Position numbers and translations under genes: made by a program. Positions 19,304 to 27,397 of a DNA stretch of 64,000 nucleotides are shown here, piece after piece. Numbering within the stretch: position 1 is the stretch's first letter; every line of letters begins with the position of its first letter. Below the pieces are notes generated by a model. That model searched no databases, was not told where the DNA came from, and saw only the letters and a program-made list of their open reading frames with translations. Source of the DNA: DASUPK01 sp963736685 (GTDB lineage: Bacteria; Actinomycetota; Thermoleophilia; Solirubrobacterales; 70-9); the NCBI GenBank assembly GCA_963736685.1, contig CAVTPZ010000037.1:184374-248373 (forward strand). Reading direction: 5' to 3'.

Positions 19304-20080
19304 TTATGGCAGGACGATCGGGATGGCCTGTTCAGGCCCGTTGCCGCGGTAGGTGTCGCGGAAGTTCCTGATCACGTCGAGGACCGCCTCGTTGTAGTGC
19401 GGGCAGACGACCTCGTTGGTCCAGGCGGTGACGGCGACGTCGTAGGGCATCGCCGCGTCGGGGAAGAGGAGCATTCCGTCGGGGTCCGCGTCGAAGACTC
19501 CCTTCAGCGCGAGCTGCTCGTTCTCGGGCAGGCTCGGCTTGTAGTGGATCTCGATTCGCCCGTGCTCCATCGCGTGCACCATGTCGCGGATGTTCATTCC
19601 CGGCGTCTCCGGGTTGCCGCTCACCGTGGTCTTGTAGGCCCCATCGTCGATCGGCACGGGATTGTGGTTGCCCGAGGTGGGCGGAACGGTGCCGTACTTG
19701 ACCGGTGTCGAGTTCGGCACGTGGGTGTTGCCCTCGTCGGCCAGGTTGAGCTTCACCTCGCAGCCCGCCTTCTGCGCCGAGAGCTGCAGGTCGGCGACCT
19801 GAATCGCCGGCGGGGGGGTTCCGGTCCGGCAGTCCGGTTCGAGGCCCTTGGTGCTTCCGCCGGAATTCTTGATGTGGGCCTCCGAGCATGCGTCCGTGCC
19901 GCCACCGCCGCCACCGCCGCTCGTGATCACGACGACCAGGCCGGCGACCACGGCCACGGTGAGGATTCCGGCGACCACATAGCCGGCGATCAGGCGGGTG
20001 CGTCCGCCTGACCTCGCCGCGCGCTCGGCGGCGAGGCGCTGCGCGCGGAGTCGCTCCTTCTCTTCCTTGCGGCTGGCCAT
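19304..20080 (-). CDS. DUF3105 membrane-anchored protein
   Basis: 258 residues: a highly charged N-terminus with MASRKEEKERLRAQRL, one membrane helix (about 30-53), a glycine run, and an outer DUF3105 domain. The domain is recognised from PPTSGNHNPVP, DMVHAMEHGRIEIHY and the W in VTAWTNEVVCPH. DUF3105 proteins are conserved in actinobacteria and have no assigned function. The conserved His residues suggest metal or heme binding, but that is inference. It lies 32 bases before the amidase on the same strand. Confidence 0.88.
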   Translation of the reverse strand: MASRKEEKERLRAQRLAAERAARSGGRTRLIAGYVVAGILTVAVVAGLVVVITSGGGGGGGTDACSEAHIKNSGGSTKGLEPDCRTGTPPPAIQVADLQLSAQKAGCEVKLNLADEGNTHVPNSTPVKYGTVPPTSGNHNPVPIDDGAYKTTVSGNPETPGMNIRDMVHAMEHGRIEIHYKPSLPENEQLALKGVFDADPDGMLLFPDAAMPYDVAVTAWTNEVVCPHYNEAVLDVIRNFRDTYRGNGPEQAIPIVLP

Positions 20081-20109
20081 CGGAGGGCGGAGAGGCTAGC
20101 GGAGGCGGC

Positions 20110-20964
20110 TCAAGCCTCGCTTAGCGCGTCATCCGGGGCACCGGCGGGGGTCTCGGTTGCCGCCGCATCGTCCTGGCCCCAGACGTCGTCGAGGAAATTT
20201 CCCAGCTCAGCATCGAGCCGATCCGGGGAGATCCTCCATTCGAGAATCGAGTTGGCCTCGATCAGCCGCGAGTTCGGAAGCTCCTCGGCGAGCATTCCGG
20301 AGTCCGAGAACGGATGGAGAGGATCGGCGCGGTGGCCGATCACAAGTGTCGGCTGCTTCATCTCGACCCGGAACTGGTGATGGGGCGCGGAGGAGCCGAG
20401 GAAGAGGCCCTCGAGCACGGCCGAGGAGGGCGCCGGATCCTGACGCCAGACGTCGAGGCCCATGTCGAGCAGCGGGTTGGTCCGAGGGAGCCGCCGGGCG
20501 ACCGTGGCCAGCCGCCTCAGCAGAGGCTCCCCGAGTCGAAGCCCGATCATGATCGGCGTGAAGATGACCGCCGCGGCGAGCAGGGCGTTGTCGAGCACGG
20601 GCATCTCGATCATCATCGCCTTGACGCGCTCGGGGGCCATGTGATTCAGCTCCAGGGTTGCGTTCGCGCCGAGCGAAGTCCCGCCGACCACCGCCTGCTG
20701 GATGCCGAGGTGATCCATCAGGGCCTCCACCTGACGTGCGAAGAAGGTCATCGAGTAGTTCGACATCTGCGCGGGCCGGTCGGAGCGGCCGTGGCCGAGC
20801 AGGTCGACCGCGATCACGCGGTTGCCGCGCGCGGCCATCTCCGGGCCCAGGCGCTCGAACATCCGCCTGCTCAGGAGTAGGCCGTGAATCAGGATCAGTG
20901 GCCGGTCTCCCTCGCCGTACTCGTCGTAGGAGATGGTGTGGCCGGTGTATTCGAACTCGGGCAT
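20110..20964 (-). CDS. alpha/beta hydrolase
   Basis: 284 residues of alpha/beta-hydrolase fold. It has the oxyanion region LILIHGLLLS, DLLGHGRSDRP, and the nucleophile elbow GGTSLGANAT (Ser in G-x-S-x-G as GTSLG). The acid is probably in GHRADPLHPFSD. The usual late catalytic His is not obvious in the IEANSILEWRISP segment, where Glu/Trp stand. It starts at the ATG at 20964 (MPEFEYTGHTISY); a longer open frame upstream lies inside metF and is Arg/Pro junk. Substrate unknown. Confidence 0.88.
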   Translation of the reverse strand: MPEFEYTGHTISYDEYGEGDRPLILIHGLLLSRRMFERLGPEMAARGNRVIAVDLLGHGRSDRPAQMSNYSMTFFARQVEALMDHLGIQQAVVGGTSLGANATLELNHMAPERVKAMMIEMPVLDNALLAAAVIFTPIMIGLRLGEPLLRRLATVARRLPRTNPLLDMGLDVWRQDPAPSSAVLEGLFLGSSAPHHQFRVEMKQPTLVIGHRADPLHPFSDSGMLAEELPNSRLIEANSILEWRISPDRLDAELGNFLDDVWGQDDAAATETPAGAPDDALSEA

Positions 20965-20972
20965 GCGGCGGG

Positions 20973-20978
20973 AGTCTA
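20973..20978 (-). promoter_or_regulatory. probable -10 box (TAGACT) of the hydrolase
   Basis: On the minus strand TAGACT ends 8 bases before the ATG at 20964, with no ribosome site between. This predicts a leaderless message separate from metF upstream. Confidence 0.45.
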
Positions 20979-20987
20979 GGGCGAGGC

Positions 20988-21902
20988 TCAGGCGGCGCCG
21001 GCGGCCGCGGCGGGCTCCCGGTCCTCCCAGGGCTTCGAGGCGTGCAGGGCCCCCAGAATCGCCCGGGCGGCCGGCCAGCGGTTGAGCGCGTAGAGGTGGA
21101 TGCCGGGCGCGCCCCGTCGCAGCAGATCGGCGCATTGCTGGGTCGCGTAGGCGACACCCAGCTCGAATTCCGCGCGCTCGTCGCCGTCGAGGGACTCCAT
21201 CGCCGTGGCGAGCGGGGCCGGAATCGAGGCCTGGCAGAGCTCCGAGATGCGTGCGATCTGCCTGAAGCCCGTCATCGGCATGACGCCCGGGATGATGGGG
21301 ACGTCGATGCCCGCCGCCCGCGCCGCCGGGACGAAGTCGAAGTAGAGCTGGTTGTCGAAGAACAGCTGGGTGATCAGGAAGCTGACGCCGTTGTCGACCT
21401 TGGTCTTCAGATAGGCGAGGTCAGCCTCGAGGCTCACCGCCTCGGGATGGACCTCGGGGAAGCAGGCGCCTCCGATCGCGATCTCGGGATGGGTCTCGTG
21501 GATCAGCGCAGCCAGCTCAGAGGCGCTGCTGAGTCCGCCATCGGGCTGTTCGAAATCCTTCTCGCCGCGCGGCGGATCGCCGCGCAGGGCAAGGATGTTC
21601 TCGATGCCGGCGTCCGCGATCCGCTCGATGATCTCGCGCAGGCTCTCGACGCTCTCGCCGACGCAGCTCAGGTGGGCCATCGCCTCCGAGTCGTAGGTGT
21701 CGCGAATCGCCCTGGTCGTGTCGAGGGTCCCCTCGCGAGTGGCGCCGCCGGCCCCGTAGGTCACGGAGAAGAAGTGCGGGTCGATCCTGCGCAGCACCTC
21801 CACGGTCTCGAACAGCGTCTGGCGGCCCTCATCCGTCTTGGGCGGGAAGAACTCGACCGAGAACACCGGACGATTCGAGGAGAGCATTTCGTCGATTCGC
21901 AT
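20988..21902 (-). CDS. metF: 5,10-methylenetetrahydrofolate reductase
   Basis: A 304-residue FAD-dependent MTHFR making 5-methyl-THF for methionine synthesis. Family segments: FSVEFFPPKTDEGR, FFSVTYGAGGATREGT, the folate-binding ILALRGDPPRG, GGACFPEVHPE, and DNGVSFLITQLFFDNQLYFDF. I use the ATG at 21902 (MRIDEMLSS), as the ten residues before it in frame are not family-like. No ribosome site is seen; an AATACC box lies about 8 bases before the start, opposite the divergent gene. Confidence 0.95.
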   Translation of the reverse strand: MRIDEMLSSNRPVFSVEFFPPKTDEGRQTLFETVEVLRRIDPHFFSVTYGAGGATREGTLDTTRAIRDTYDSEAMAHLSCVGESVESLREIIERIADAGIENILALRGDPPRGEKDFEQPDGGLSSASELAALIHETHPEIAIGGACFPEVHPEAVSLEADLAYLKTKVDNGVSFLITQLFFDNQLYFDFVPAARAAGIDVPIIPGVMPMTGFRQIARISELCQASIPAPLATAMESLDGDERAEFELGVAYATQQCADLLRRGAPGIHLYALNRWPAARAILGALHASKPWEDREPAAAAGAA

Positions 21903-21926
21903 ACAGCAAGGGTATTGAGCGGGCCA

Positions 21927-21932
21927 TAGCAT
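21927..21932 (+). promoter_or_regulatory. probable -10 box (TAGCAT)
   Basis: TAGCAT ends 7 bases before the ATG at 21940, with no ribosome site between; leaderless start predicted. Confidence 0.35.
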
Positions 21933-21939
21933 CGAGGCA

Positions 21940-22581
21940 ATGCCCTTTCACGTGGAGATCACGAGCGGCTTTCGCCAGCGAGCACGCGCCTTCAACCTGG
22001 ACGAGGCGAAGCTGCGGGCGACCGTGCTCGAGCCCTGGGTGCAGGGCCGCAGGGTCCATCTCGGGGAGAAGGATTTCGAGCCGAAGGACTCCAAGCTGGT
22101 CGTCCTTGAGGGCCCCGAGCTCGCCGACGTCGACCTCTCGATCGGGCGGGGATGGTCGAATGCGGAGAAGGCATCCGAGAACGTCACCAGGAGGCTGGTC
22201 GAGTCCGCCTCCACCCCCGCCAAGCCGGTCGTGGCGATCCTGGCGGAGGAGGACGCGACGCGGGCCGAGGTGGCGGGGATGCTCACCCGTCTCGAGCTCG
22301 AGCTGGCCCCCTGGGACGAGCTTCGCTCCCTCATCCTCGGTGCGTCGGCGCCCTCCGGAGGGCCCGGCCACGCGGCCGTTGTCGCGCTCGGTGGGACCCC
22401 GCCCTCCCCTTCCTGGTTGTTCGATGCCGGCCTGGCACGCGGCGCGCTGGGCGGGAGGGCGCTGGTGGTCCAGCTCGGCGACGCGGCGATCCCGGCCCAG
22501 CTCGCCGGGATCGAGGTCATGCGCCTGGAGGCGGGCGAGGAGTCGTCGGTCCGGGCGCTCGGGGACCGGCTGACCAAATAG
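21940..22581 (+). CDS. hypothetical protein with possible TIR-like nucleotide-binding C-terminal domain
   Basis: 213 residues, no signal peptide. The first 75 residues (MPFHVEITSGFRQRARAFNLDE) have no fold I recognise. From about 82 on, the pattern resembles the predicted nucleotide-binding TIR-like family PF10137 (CAP12-type): strand VVAILAEEDATRAEVAGML (like VFVVHGRDEAAKEEV), then LELAPWDELR, then SWLFDAGLARGALGGRALVVQLGD (like FELGYFxGKLGRxRV) and IPAQLAGIEVMRL (like LPSDLxGVxYI). In that family the Glu of FELG is catalytic for NAD cleavage; here it is Asp (FDAG). The match is by eye only. A hairpin terminator follows. Confidence 0.6.
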   Translation: MPFHVEITSGFRQRARAFNLDEAKLRATVLEPWVQGRRVHLGEKDFEPKDSKLVVLEGPELADVDLSIGRGWSNAEKASENVTRRLVESASTPAKPVVAILAEEDATRAEVAGMLTRLELELAPWDELRSLILGASAPSGGPGHAAVVALGGTPPSPSWLFDAGLARGALGGRALVVQLGDAAIPAQLAGIEVMRLEAGEESSVRALGDRLTK

Positions 22582-22608
22582 ACGGAGCGCCCCGAAGGGC
22601 GCCCCGTC
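22581..22608. terminator. bidirectional hairpin terminator
   Basis: GACGG-A-GCGCCC, loop CGAA, GGGCGC-C-CCGTC: a 12-pair stem with a single A/C mismatch. It lies exactly between two convergent genes (ends at 22581 and 22639). No long T-tract, as is usual in high-GC actinobacteria. Confidence 0.8.
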
Positions 22609-22638
22609 CTGCTCGATATCTGCCTGGCGGCAGGTTGT

Positions 22639-23343
22639 TCAGACCTTCGCGGCGACCCGCTTGACGATCCCCGGCTTCGAGAACTTGACCTCGGTGCCTC
22701 GGGCGACCGCGATCACGGGGGTGTTGGAGATCTCGATCGCGTAGCCGGCCCGGGCGCTCAGGTTCACGTGGCCCTTGGGCGACGCCGGCGAGGATCCGAC
22801 GACGATCAGGTCAGCCTGCATGTGGCGCTCCACCACGTCGACGCCGAGGGCGTCGGCGAGGCTCTTCGCGGTCTCAATCGCGCTCCGATCCCCGTCGTCC
22901 TCGACCAGCACGCCGACGCTCTTGATCTCGTGATCGCTGTTCCGGTAGCCGGCGGGGGCGATCGCGACGGCTGCGGGGCCGCCGGTCAGCATGCGCTGCG
23001 CGGAGGTGCCGGGCATGACCGCACCCGCGGCGGTCCGGTAGTCGGAGCCGAAGACGATCAGCTCGGCCTTCTCGCTCTCTGCCAGCTCCCAGAGGCCGGC
23101 GCCGGTCGACGCGTGGACGACCACGTGCTGGGAGATCTTCTCGTCGCCGAGCGCCCGGGCACCGGCGGCGAGCAGCTCCTGGGCCTCCTTCTCCTCCAGG
23201 GCCTCACGGGCCTGGTCGGGCTGCTGGGTGTGCCGGACGTACGCGAGCGAGACGTCGCCGCCGAACTCGGCGAGCTGCCCCCCGAGGGCGAGCGCGTCAC
23301 GGTCGTTGTCGGTGCCGTCGTAGGAAACGATGATCTTGGGCAT
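22639..23343 (-). CDS. universal stress protein, tandem UspA-like
   Basis: 234 residues in two UspA-type halves. The first begins KIIVSYDGTDNDRDALALGG and ends with the ATP-site pattern VFGSDYRTAAGAVMPGTSAQ. The second is KSVGVLVEDDGDRSAIETAK to IVVGSSPASPKGHVNLSA and TPVIAVARG. The second half is shortened. The start is the ATG at 23343, because AGGAGA stands 8 bases upstream; the frame remains open for 17 more codons. It faces the LysR regulator. Confidence 0.85.
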   Translation of the reverse strand: MPKIIVSYDGTDNDRDALALGGQLAEFGGDVSLAYVRHTQQPDQAREALEEKEAQELLAAGARALGDEKISQHVVVHASTGAGLWELAESEKAELIVFGSDYRTAAGAVMPGTSAQRMLTGGPAAVAIAPAGYRNSDHEIKSVGVLVEDDGDRSAIETAKSLADALGVDVVERHMQADLIVVGSSPASPKGHVNLSARAGYAIEISNTPVIAVARGTEVKFSKPGIVKRVAAKV

Positions 23344-23442
23344 TTGAGTCTCTCCTGGTCCGAAGTTGGGGTGCGATTCGAAGTTCGCTGGCATGTTGCC
23401 CGGGTCCTGCCATTAGTGCAAGTACTGTTGATGATCTCTAGA

Positions 23443-23457
23443 ATTAGCGTTACTAAT
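23443..23457. promoter_or_regulatory. LysR-type operator overlapping the regulator start codon
   Basis: ATTAG-CGTTA-CTAAT is a perfect 15-bp interrupted palindrome with the T-N11-A form bound by LysR-type regulators. It covers the first two bases of the regulator's ATG at 23456. There is no ribosome site before this ATG. Binding here should block transcription or initiation, consistent with autorepression. A further ATTAG half-site lies at 23412. Confidence 0.55.
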
Positions 23458-24364
23458 GTTGAACGTTCAGAGGCTCAAGGTGCTTCGCGAGGTGCTGGCA
23501 CAGGGGTCCTTCTCGGAGGCCGCGAGCGCCCTCAACTACACCCAGTCCGCCGTCTCCCAGGCGATCGCGACCCTGGAGGCGGAGGCGGGGGTTCCTCTGG
23601 TCGAGCGGGACCGTCGCGGGGTGCGCCCGACCACCGCGGGCGAGCGGCTCAACGAGCACGGGGCGCGGATCCTGACGCAGCTCGACGCCGCCGAGGCCGA
23701 GCTCGGCGCGATCGCCGGCATCAGAGGCGGGGAGCTTCGGATGGCCTCGTTCCCGACCGCCGGCGCCACCCTGATGCCCCTCGCGATCGCGTCGTTTCGA
23801 AGCGCCCACCCGGACGTGACGCTCAGCCTGATCGAGGGAGAGCCCGAGGAGCTCACCCCGAGGCTGCGCGACGGCGAGTTCGACCTGGCCTTGATCTTCG
23901 AGTTCGAGGGAACCGGCGAGCTCGGCCCGGGACTGCGCTCGACGCCTCTGTTCGAGGATCCGATGAAGCTCGCCCTGCCCAGGAGCCACCCCATCGCGGA
24001 CAGGGAGCGGATCACCCTGACGGACCTCTCGGATGACGCCTGGGTGCAGACCTCAGAGGCGAGCGCCTGCGCCCGTCATGTGGTGCGGATCTGCCGCGGC
24101 GCCGGCTTCGAGCCGCGCGTCACGTTCGAGTCGGATGACTATCTGACGGTGCAGGGCCTGGTCGCCGCCGGTGTGGGCGTCGCCCTGATCCCGGAGCTGG
24201 CTCTCTCGCAGGCGGTCAGCTACGACATCGCCGTGACGGAGCTCCATCCCACCGCCCCGGTGCGCCACGTGGTCGCGGCGACGCGAGGCTCGGGGGTTTC
24301 GCCGCCGGCCGCGGCGGCGATGCTGGACATCCTGCAAAACGAGGCTCGCCGCTACCAGGCATGA
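23456..24364 (+). CDS. LysR-family transcriptional regulator
   Basis: 302 residues. The N-terminal winged helix (about 1-60) has LREVLAQGSFSEAASALNYTQSAVSQAIATLE, split here as QGSFSEAASALNYTQSAVSQ; a PBP2-type effector domain follows from about 90 (GELRMASFPTAGATLMPLAI to VAAGVGVALIPELAL). The effector is not identifiable. It is divergent from the universal stress protein and convergent with amtB, either of which might be a target. Confidence 0.92.
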   Translation: MLNVQRLKVLREVLAQGSFSEAASALNYTQSAVSQAIATLEAEAGVPLVERDRRGVRPTTAGERLNEHGARILTQLDAAEAELGAIAGIRGGELRMASFPTAGATLMPLAIASFRSAHPDVTLSLIEGEPEELTPRLRDGEFDLALIFEFEGTGELGPGLRSTPLFEDPMKLALPRSHPIADRERITLTDLSDDAWVQTSEASACARHVVRICRGAGFEPRVTFESDDYLTVQGLVAAGVGVALIPELALSQAVSYDIAVTELHPTAPVRHVVAATRGSGVSPPAAAAMLDILQNEARRYQA

Positions 24365-24392
24365 AACGGGTTGCTCCTCGGCTTCGCCTGCG
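24360..24392. repeat. 33-base dispersed repeat, copy 2
   Basis: Matches 4387-4419 at 31 of 33 positions. It begins at the stop codon of the LysR gene and leads into the terminator hairpin. Confidence 0.5.
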
Positions 24393-24409
24393 GGGCACCC
24401 TCGCATAGA

Positions 24410-24441
24410 CCGCCGCCCCCACCTTGCGGCGGGGGCGGCGG
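24410..24441. terminator. hairpin terminator between LysR gene and amtB
   Basis: CCGCCGCCCCC (24410-24420) pairs perfectly with GGGGGCGGCGG (24431-24441) over a 10-base loop. Convergent gene ends lie on both sides, so it can serve both. Confidence 0.8.
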
Positions 24442-24470
24442 ATGACGCGAACTTCTTCATTCGGAGAGCG

Positions 24471-25856
24471 CTAGCTGCTCTGCGCTCCGGATGGATAGGC
24501 CAGCGACGGCACGTCCGAGGGGTAGACCTCGTGCCCGTGCACCGCGATGTCGCCTTCCTCCATGTCCTCCTCCGTCATGCGGAGTGACACGAACAGACCC
24601 ACGATCTTCAGCAGGATGAACGTGCCGATTCCCGAGAAGAGGATCACCCAGAGGGCGGTCTCCGCCTCGTCCTTGAGGAGCTCCCAACTGCCTCCGTTGA
24701 ACACGCTGGAGAAGCCCGGCAAATCCGTGGCTCCACCACCGGTCGCGGCGTAGACGATGATGTTCGGGTCCGCGAAGAACCCGAGCAGCAGGCCACCGAA
24801 GAGGCCGGCGAACCCGTGGGTGTAGATCACGCCCAGGGTGTCGTCCACGTTGCGGAACGGCCGCATCCGGCTCAGGTAGTTGAGGGCGAAGTAACACAGA
24901 GTGCCCCCGATCAACCCGATGCAGAGCGCTCCCCAGCCGTTGACGAAACCGGCGCAGGGAGTGATCACCACGAGACCCACGATCATGCCGTTGACGCTCG
25001 AGATCAGGCTGGGCTTGTGTCCCGTCGCGTAGTCGAGAGCGATCCATGAGAGAAACGCGACAGCCGCTGCCAGGTTCGTGTTGAGAACCGCCAGCGACGC
25101 ATTGGCGCCCGCGTAGTACGGGTCGCCGCCGTTGAATCCGTTCCAGCCGAGCCACAGGAGCCCGGCGCCCGTCGCAACCATCAACAGGTTGTTCGGAGCG
25201 TCGATCTCGCGGTCACGCTGGAGACGTGGTCCGATCACCGCCGCAGCGACGAAGCCCGAGACGCCCGCAGCCAGGTGGATCACGTAACCACCCGAGAAGT
25301 CGAGCGCACCGTGCGTCGCCCAGAAGCCGCCACCCCAGATCAGGAAGGCGTTGATCGTGTAAACGGTGCTTGACCAGAGGATCACGAACGGGATCCAGGC
25401 CCGGAAGTTGATCCTCCCGAGCACCGATCCGAGCATCAGGATCGGTGTGATCGCCGCGAATACGAACTGGAAGTAGACCAGCGTCGGTTGACTGAAATTG
25501 AACGCCGGCCCCGTCGTGATTCGCGGAATTAGCGCCTGCGATTGTTCCGAGGCAGTTGACAGAACCGAATGCGGCGTTCCCCACATCGTGCTGAAGAAGC
25601 CGGTATCGGCGCCGAAGATGTGCATCGGAGCGCCAAACGCCATCTTGAACCCGTAGAGGACCCAGACGACCAGCACCAGGGCGAACGCGACGAAGGACAT
25701 CATCATCGAGTTCACCGACCAGCGCTTCTGCATCACGCCGCCGTACAGCACGGCCAGGCCGGGCACGCTCATGAGCCCGACCAGAGTCGCGGCGGTGAGC
25801 TGCCAGGCATTGTCGCCAGGGTTCACAAAATCGGGATAAGGCACCCACGTAGGCAT
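24471..25856 (-). CDS. amt: ammonium transporter
   Basis: A 461-residue Amt/MEP/Rh channel with 11 membrane helices. The twin pore histidines are in GGYVIHLAAGVSGF and VIYTHGFAGLFGGLLLGF, and WNGFNGG and GLLWLGW are family-typical. It moves ammonium/ammonia inward. No signal peptide is obvious before helix 1 (AATLVGLMSVPGLAVLYGG). No glnK follows, so PII control, if any, is encoded elsewhere. AAAGGAG lies upstream of the ATG. The C-terminal tail (about 50 residues) is polar and acidic. Confidence 0.95.
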   Translation of the reverse strand: MPTWVPYPDFVNPGDNAWQLTAATLVGLMSVPGLAVLYGGVMQKRWSVNSMMMSFVAFALVLVVWVLYGFKMAFGAPMHIFGADTGFFSTMWGTPHSVLSTASEQSQALIPRITTGPAFNFSQPTLVYFQFVFAAITPILMLGSVLGRINFRAWIPFVILWSSTVYTINAFLIWGGGFWATHGALDFSGGYVIHLAAGVSGFVAAAVIGPRLQRDREIDAPNNLLMVATGAGLLWLGWNGFNGGDPYYAGANASLAVLNTNLAAAVAFLSWIALDYATGHKPSLISSVNGMIVGLVVITPCAGFVNGWGALCIGLIGGTLCYFALNYLSRMRPFRNVDDTLGVIYTHGFAGLFGGLLLGFFADPNIIVYAATGGGATDLPGFSSVFNGGSWELLKDEAETALWVILFSGIGTFILLKIVGLFVSLRMTEEDMEEGDIAVHGHEVYPSDVPSLAYPSGAQSS

Positions 25857-25995
25857 GAGTTCTGCCTTCTCCTTTCTTTGGATATCGAGCAGGTGCAGCG
25901 TGCCTCAAGGGGGACCCGGCTCCTACCTCCAAAAGTCTGAAATCCCTCTCCGCAATCTCGACAATCGGTCGAAGGCCGCTTCCGGATTCCGCACC

Positions 25996-26001
25996 TAGAC
26001 T
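25996..26001 (+). promoter_or_regulatory. probable -10 box (TAGACT)
   Basis: TAGACT ends 7 bases before the ATG at 26009 with no ribosome site; leaderless start predicted. Confidence 0.45.
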
Positions 26002-26008
26002 GGCTTTC

Positions 26009-26332
26009 ATGCCGCTCCAGGGCCACTGGGCACGCGTCAATACGCCCCTGCGGCAGACGACCGCGCGGGAGCGCACCATCGTGCGTGCGGCGGCTGTCCT
26101 CCTCGGGGGCGCCGTGATCGCCGCCGTCATCGTTCTTGTGGCAAACGGCTCGAACTCCCCGTCCACACCGGCAGGCTGCCTCCGGATCGAGGTCGGCAGC
26201 ACGATGGGAGGCGGGACGACTCAGCTCTGCGGGGAGACGGCGCGGCATTTCTGCCTGAGCCCCGCCGCCGGCGACGAACAGAGCTATCTGGCGAAGTGCC
26301 GGGACGCCGGCTACGCCGTGCGGTCCCAATAG
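26009..26332 (+). CDS. small single-pass membrane protein, unknown
   Basis: 107 residues. A basic N-terminus is followed by one helix (about 26-47) and an outer domain with four cysteines (in AGCLRIEVGS, TQLCGET, HFCLSP, AKCRDAGY) that could form two disulfides. No family recognised. Ten bases before the next gene, so probably one transcript. Confidence 0.6.
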   Translation: MPLQGHWARVNTPLRQTTARERTIVRAAAVLLGGAVIAAVIVLVANGSNSPSTPAGCLRIEVGSTMGGGTTQLCGETARHFCLSPAAGDEQSYLAKCRDAGYAVRSQ

Positions 26333-26341
26333 CCTGGCGGC

Positions 26342-27397
26342 GTGAGCGCGCGGGAGCGGATCCTGAGCGAGGCGGAGCTGAACCGCGCCCTGCTGGCGCG
26401 CCAGCTCCTGCTCGAGCGCGCGAAGGGCTCGATTCCCAAGGTGCTCGAGCGGATGGGGACCATGCAGGCCCAGTATGCGCCGTCGATGTACATCGGTCTC
26501 CACTCACGGATCGAGGGGTTCGAGCGTCCGCAGCTCGACCGCGCGCTGGAGCGGCGCACTGTGGCGCAGGGCACCCTGATGAGGGCGACGATCCACCTCG
26601 TCTCGGCCGCCGACTACTGGCCGATCGCGCTCGGTGTCCGGCGAGCCCGACGCGAGGCCTGGCTGGCGGCCTCCTATCGGAAGGACTACAGCGCCTCACA
26701 GCTTTCCGCCGCGGCGCGCAAGCTGCGGAAGCAGCTCGGTGACGGGACGCTGGGTCGCAAGGAGATTCATGAGCTGCTCGGATCCGACAGCGTCGTCACG
26801 AACGGGGTGAACATGTGGATCGACCTGCTCAGGGTGCCCCCATCCGGGACCTGGGAGCGGCGGCGGGCGGACCTCTACGCGGCGGCGGATCCGTGGCTCG
26901 GCGCGCCGCCGAAGAGCCTGGACGAATGGGAGGGAATCGAGCTTCTGGTACGGCGCCACCTGACCGGGTTCGGCCCCGCTCCATTCGCCGACATCGCCAA
27001 CTGGGCGGGCCTGCATCCGAAGCGCGTCGAGCCGGTGCTCGATGGGATGAAGCTGCGCTTCTTCCAGGCAGAGGACGGGGAGGAGCTGGTGGACCTGCCG
27101 CGAGCTCCGCTCCCGGAACCGGAGACCCCCGCGCCGGTGCGATTCCTCGGGAACTGGGACGCGATGCTCCTCACCCACGCCCGCCGCACGGGAGTACTGC
27201 CCGAGGAACACCGATCCAAGGTCTTCAACACGAGGACGCCGCAGTCGGTGCCGACATTCCTGGTCGATGGCCGAGTGGCTGGGACCTGGAAGTTCGAGAA
27301 GGGGAAGGTGGCGACCAAGCCGTTCTCACGCCTCGACGCCTCGGCGAAGCGTGAGCTTCGCGAGGAGGCCGAGCGCCTGGAGGAGCTGTACGCCTAG
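26342..27397 (+). CDS. winged-helix DNA-binding domain protein (HTH_42 / AlkX-like)
   Basis: 351 residues of the HTH_42 family PF06224, related to the AlkX/YcaQ DNA glycosylases. The start NRALLARQLLLERA, then VLERMGTMQAQYAPSMYIGL and QGTLMRATIHLVSAADYWP, are characteristic. Later winged-helix repeats and a C-terminal part with NWDAMLLTHARR and FLVDGRVAGTWKFEKGK follow. YcaQ members unhook interstrand crosslinks; the YcaQ catalytic QxQ/QxD motif appears here as MQAQYAP. Activity is plausible but unproven. GTG start. Confidence 0.85.
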   Translation: MSARERILSEAELNRALLARQLLLERAKGSIPKVLERMGTMQAQYAPSMYIGLHSRIEGFERPQLDRALERRTVAQGTLMRATIHLVSAADYWPIALGVRRARREAWLAASYRKDYSASQLSAAARKLRKQLGDGTLGRKEIHELLGSDSVVTNGVNMWIDLLRVPPSGTWERRRADLYAAADPWLGAPPKSLDEWEGIELLVRRHLTGFGPAPFADIANWAGLHPKRVEPVLDGMKLRFFQAEDGEELVDLPRAPLPEPETPAPVRFLGNWDAMLLTHARRTGVLPEEHRSKVFNTRTPQSVPTFLVDGRVAGTWKFEKGKVATKPFSRLDASAKRELREEAERLEELYA

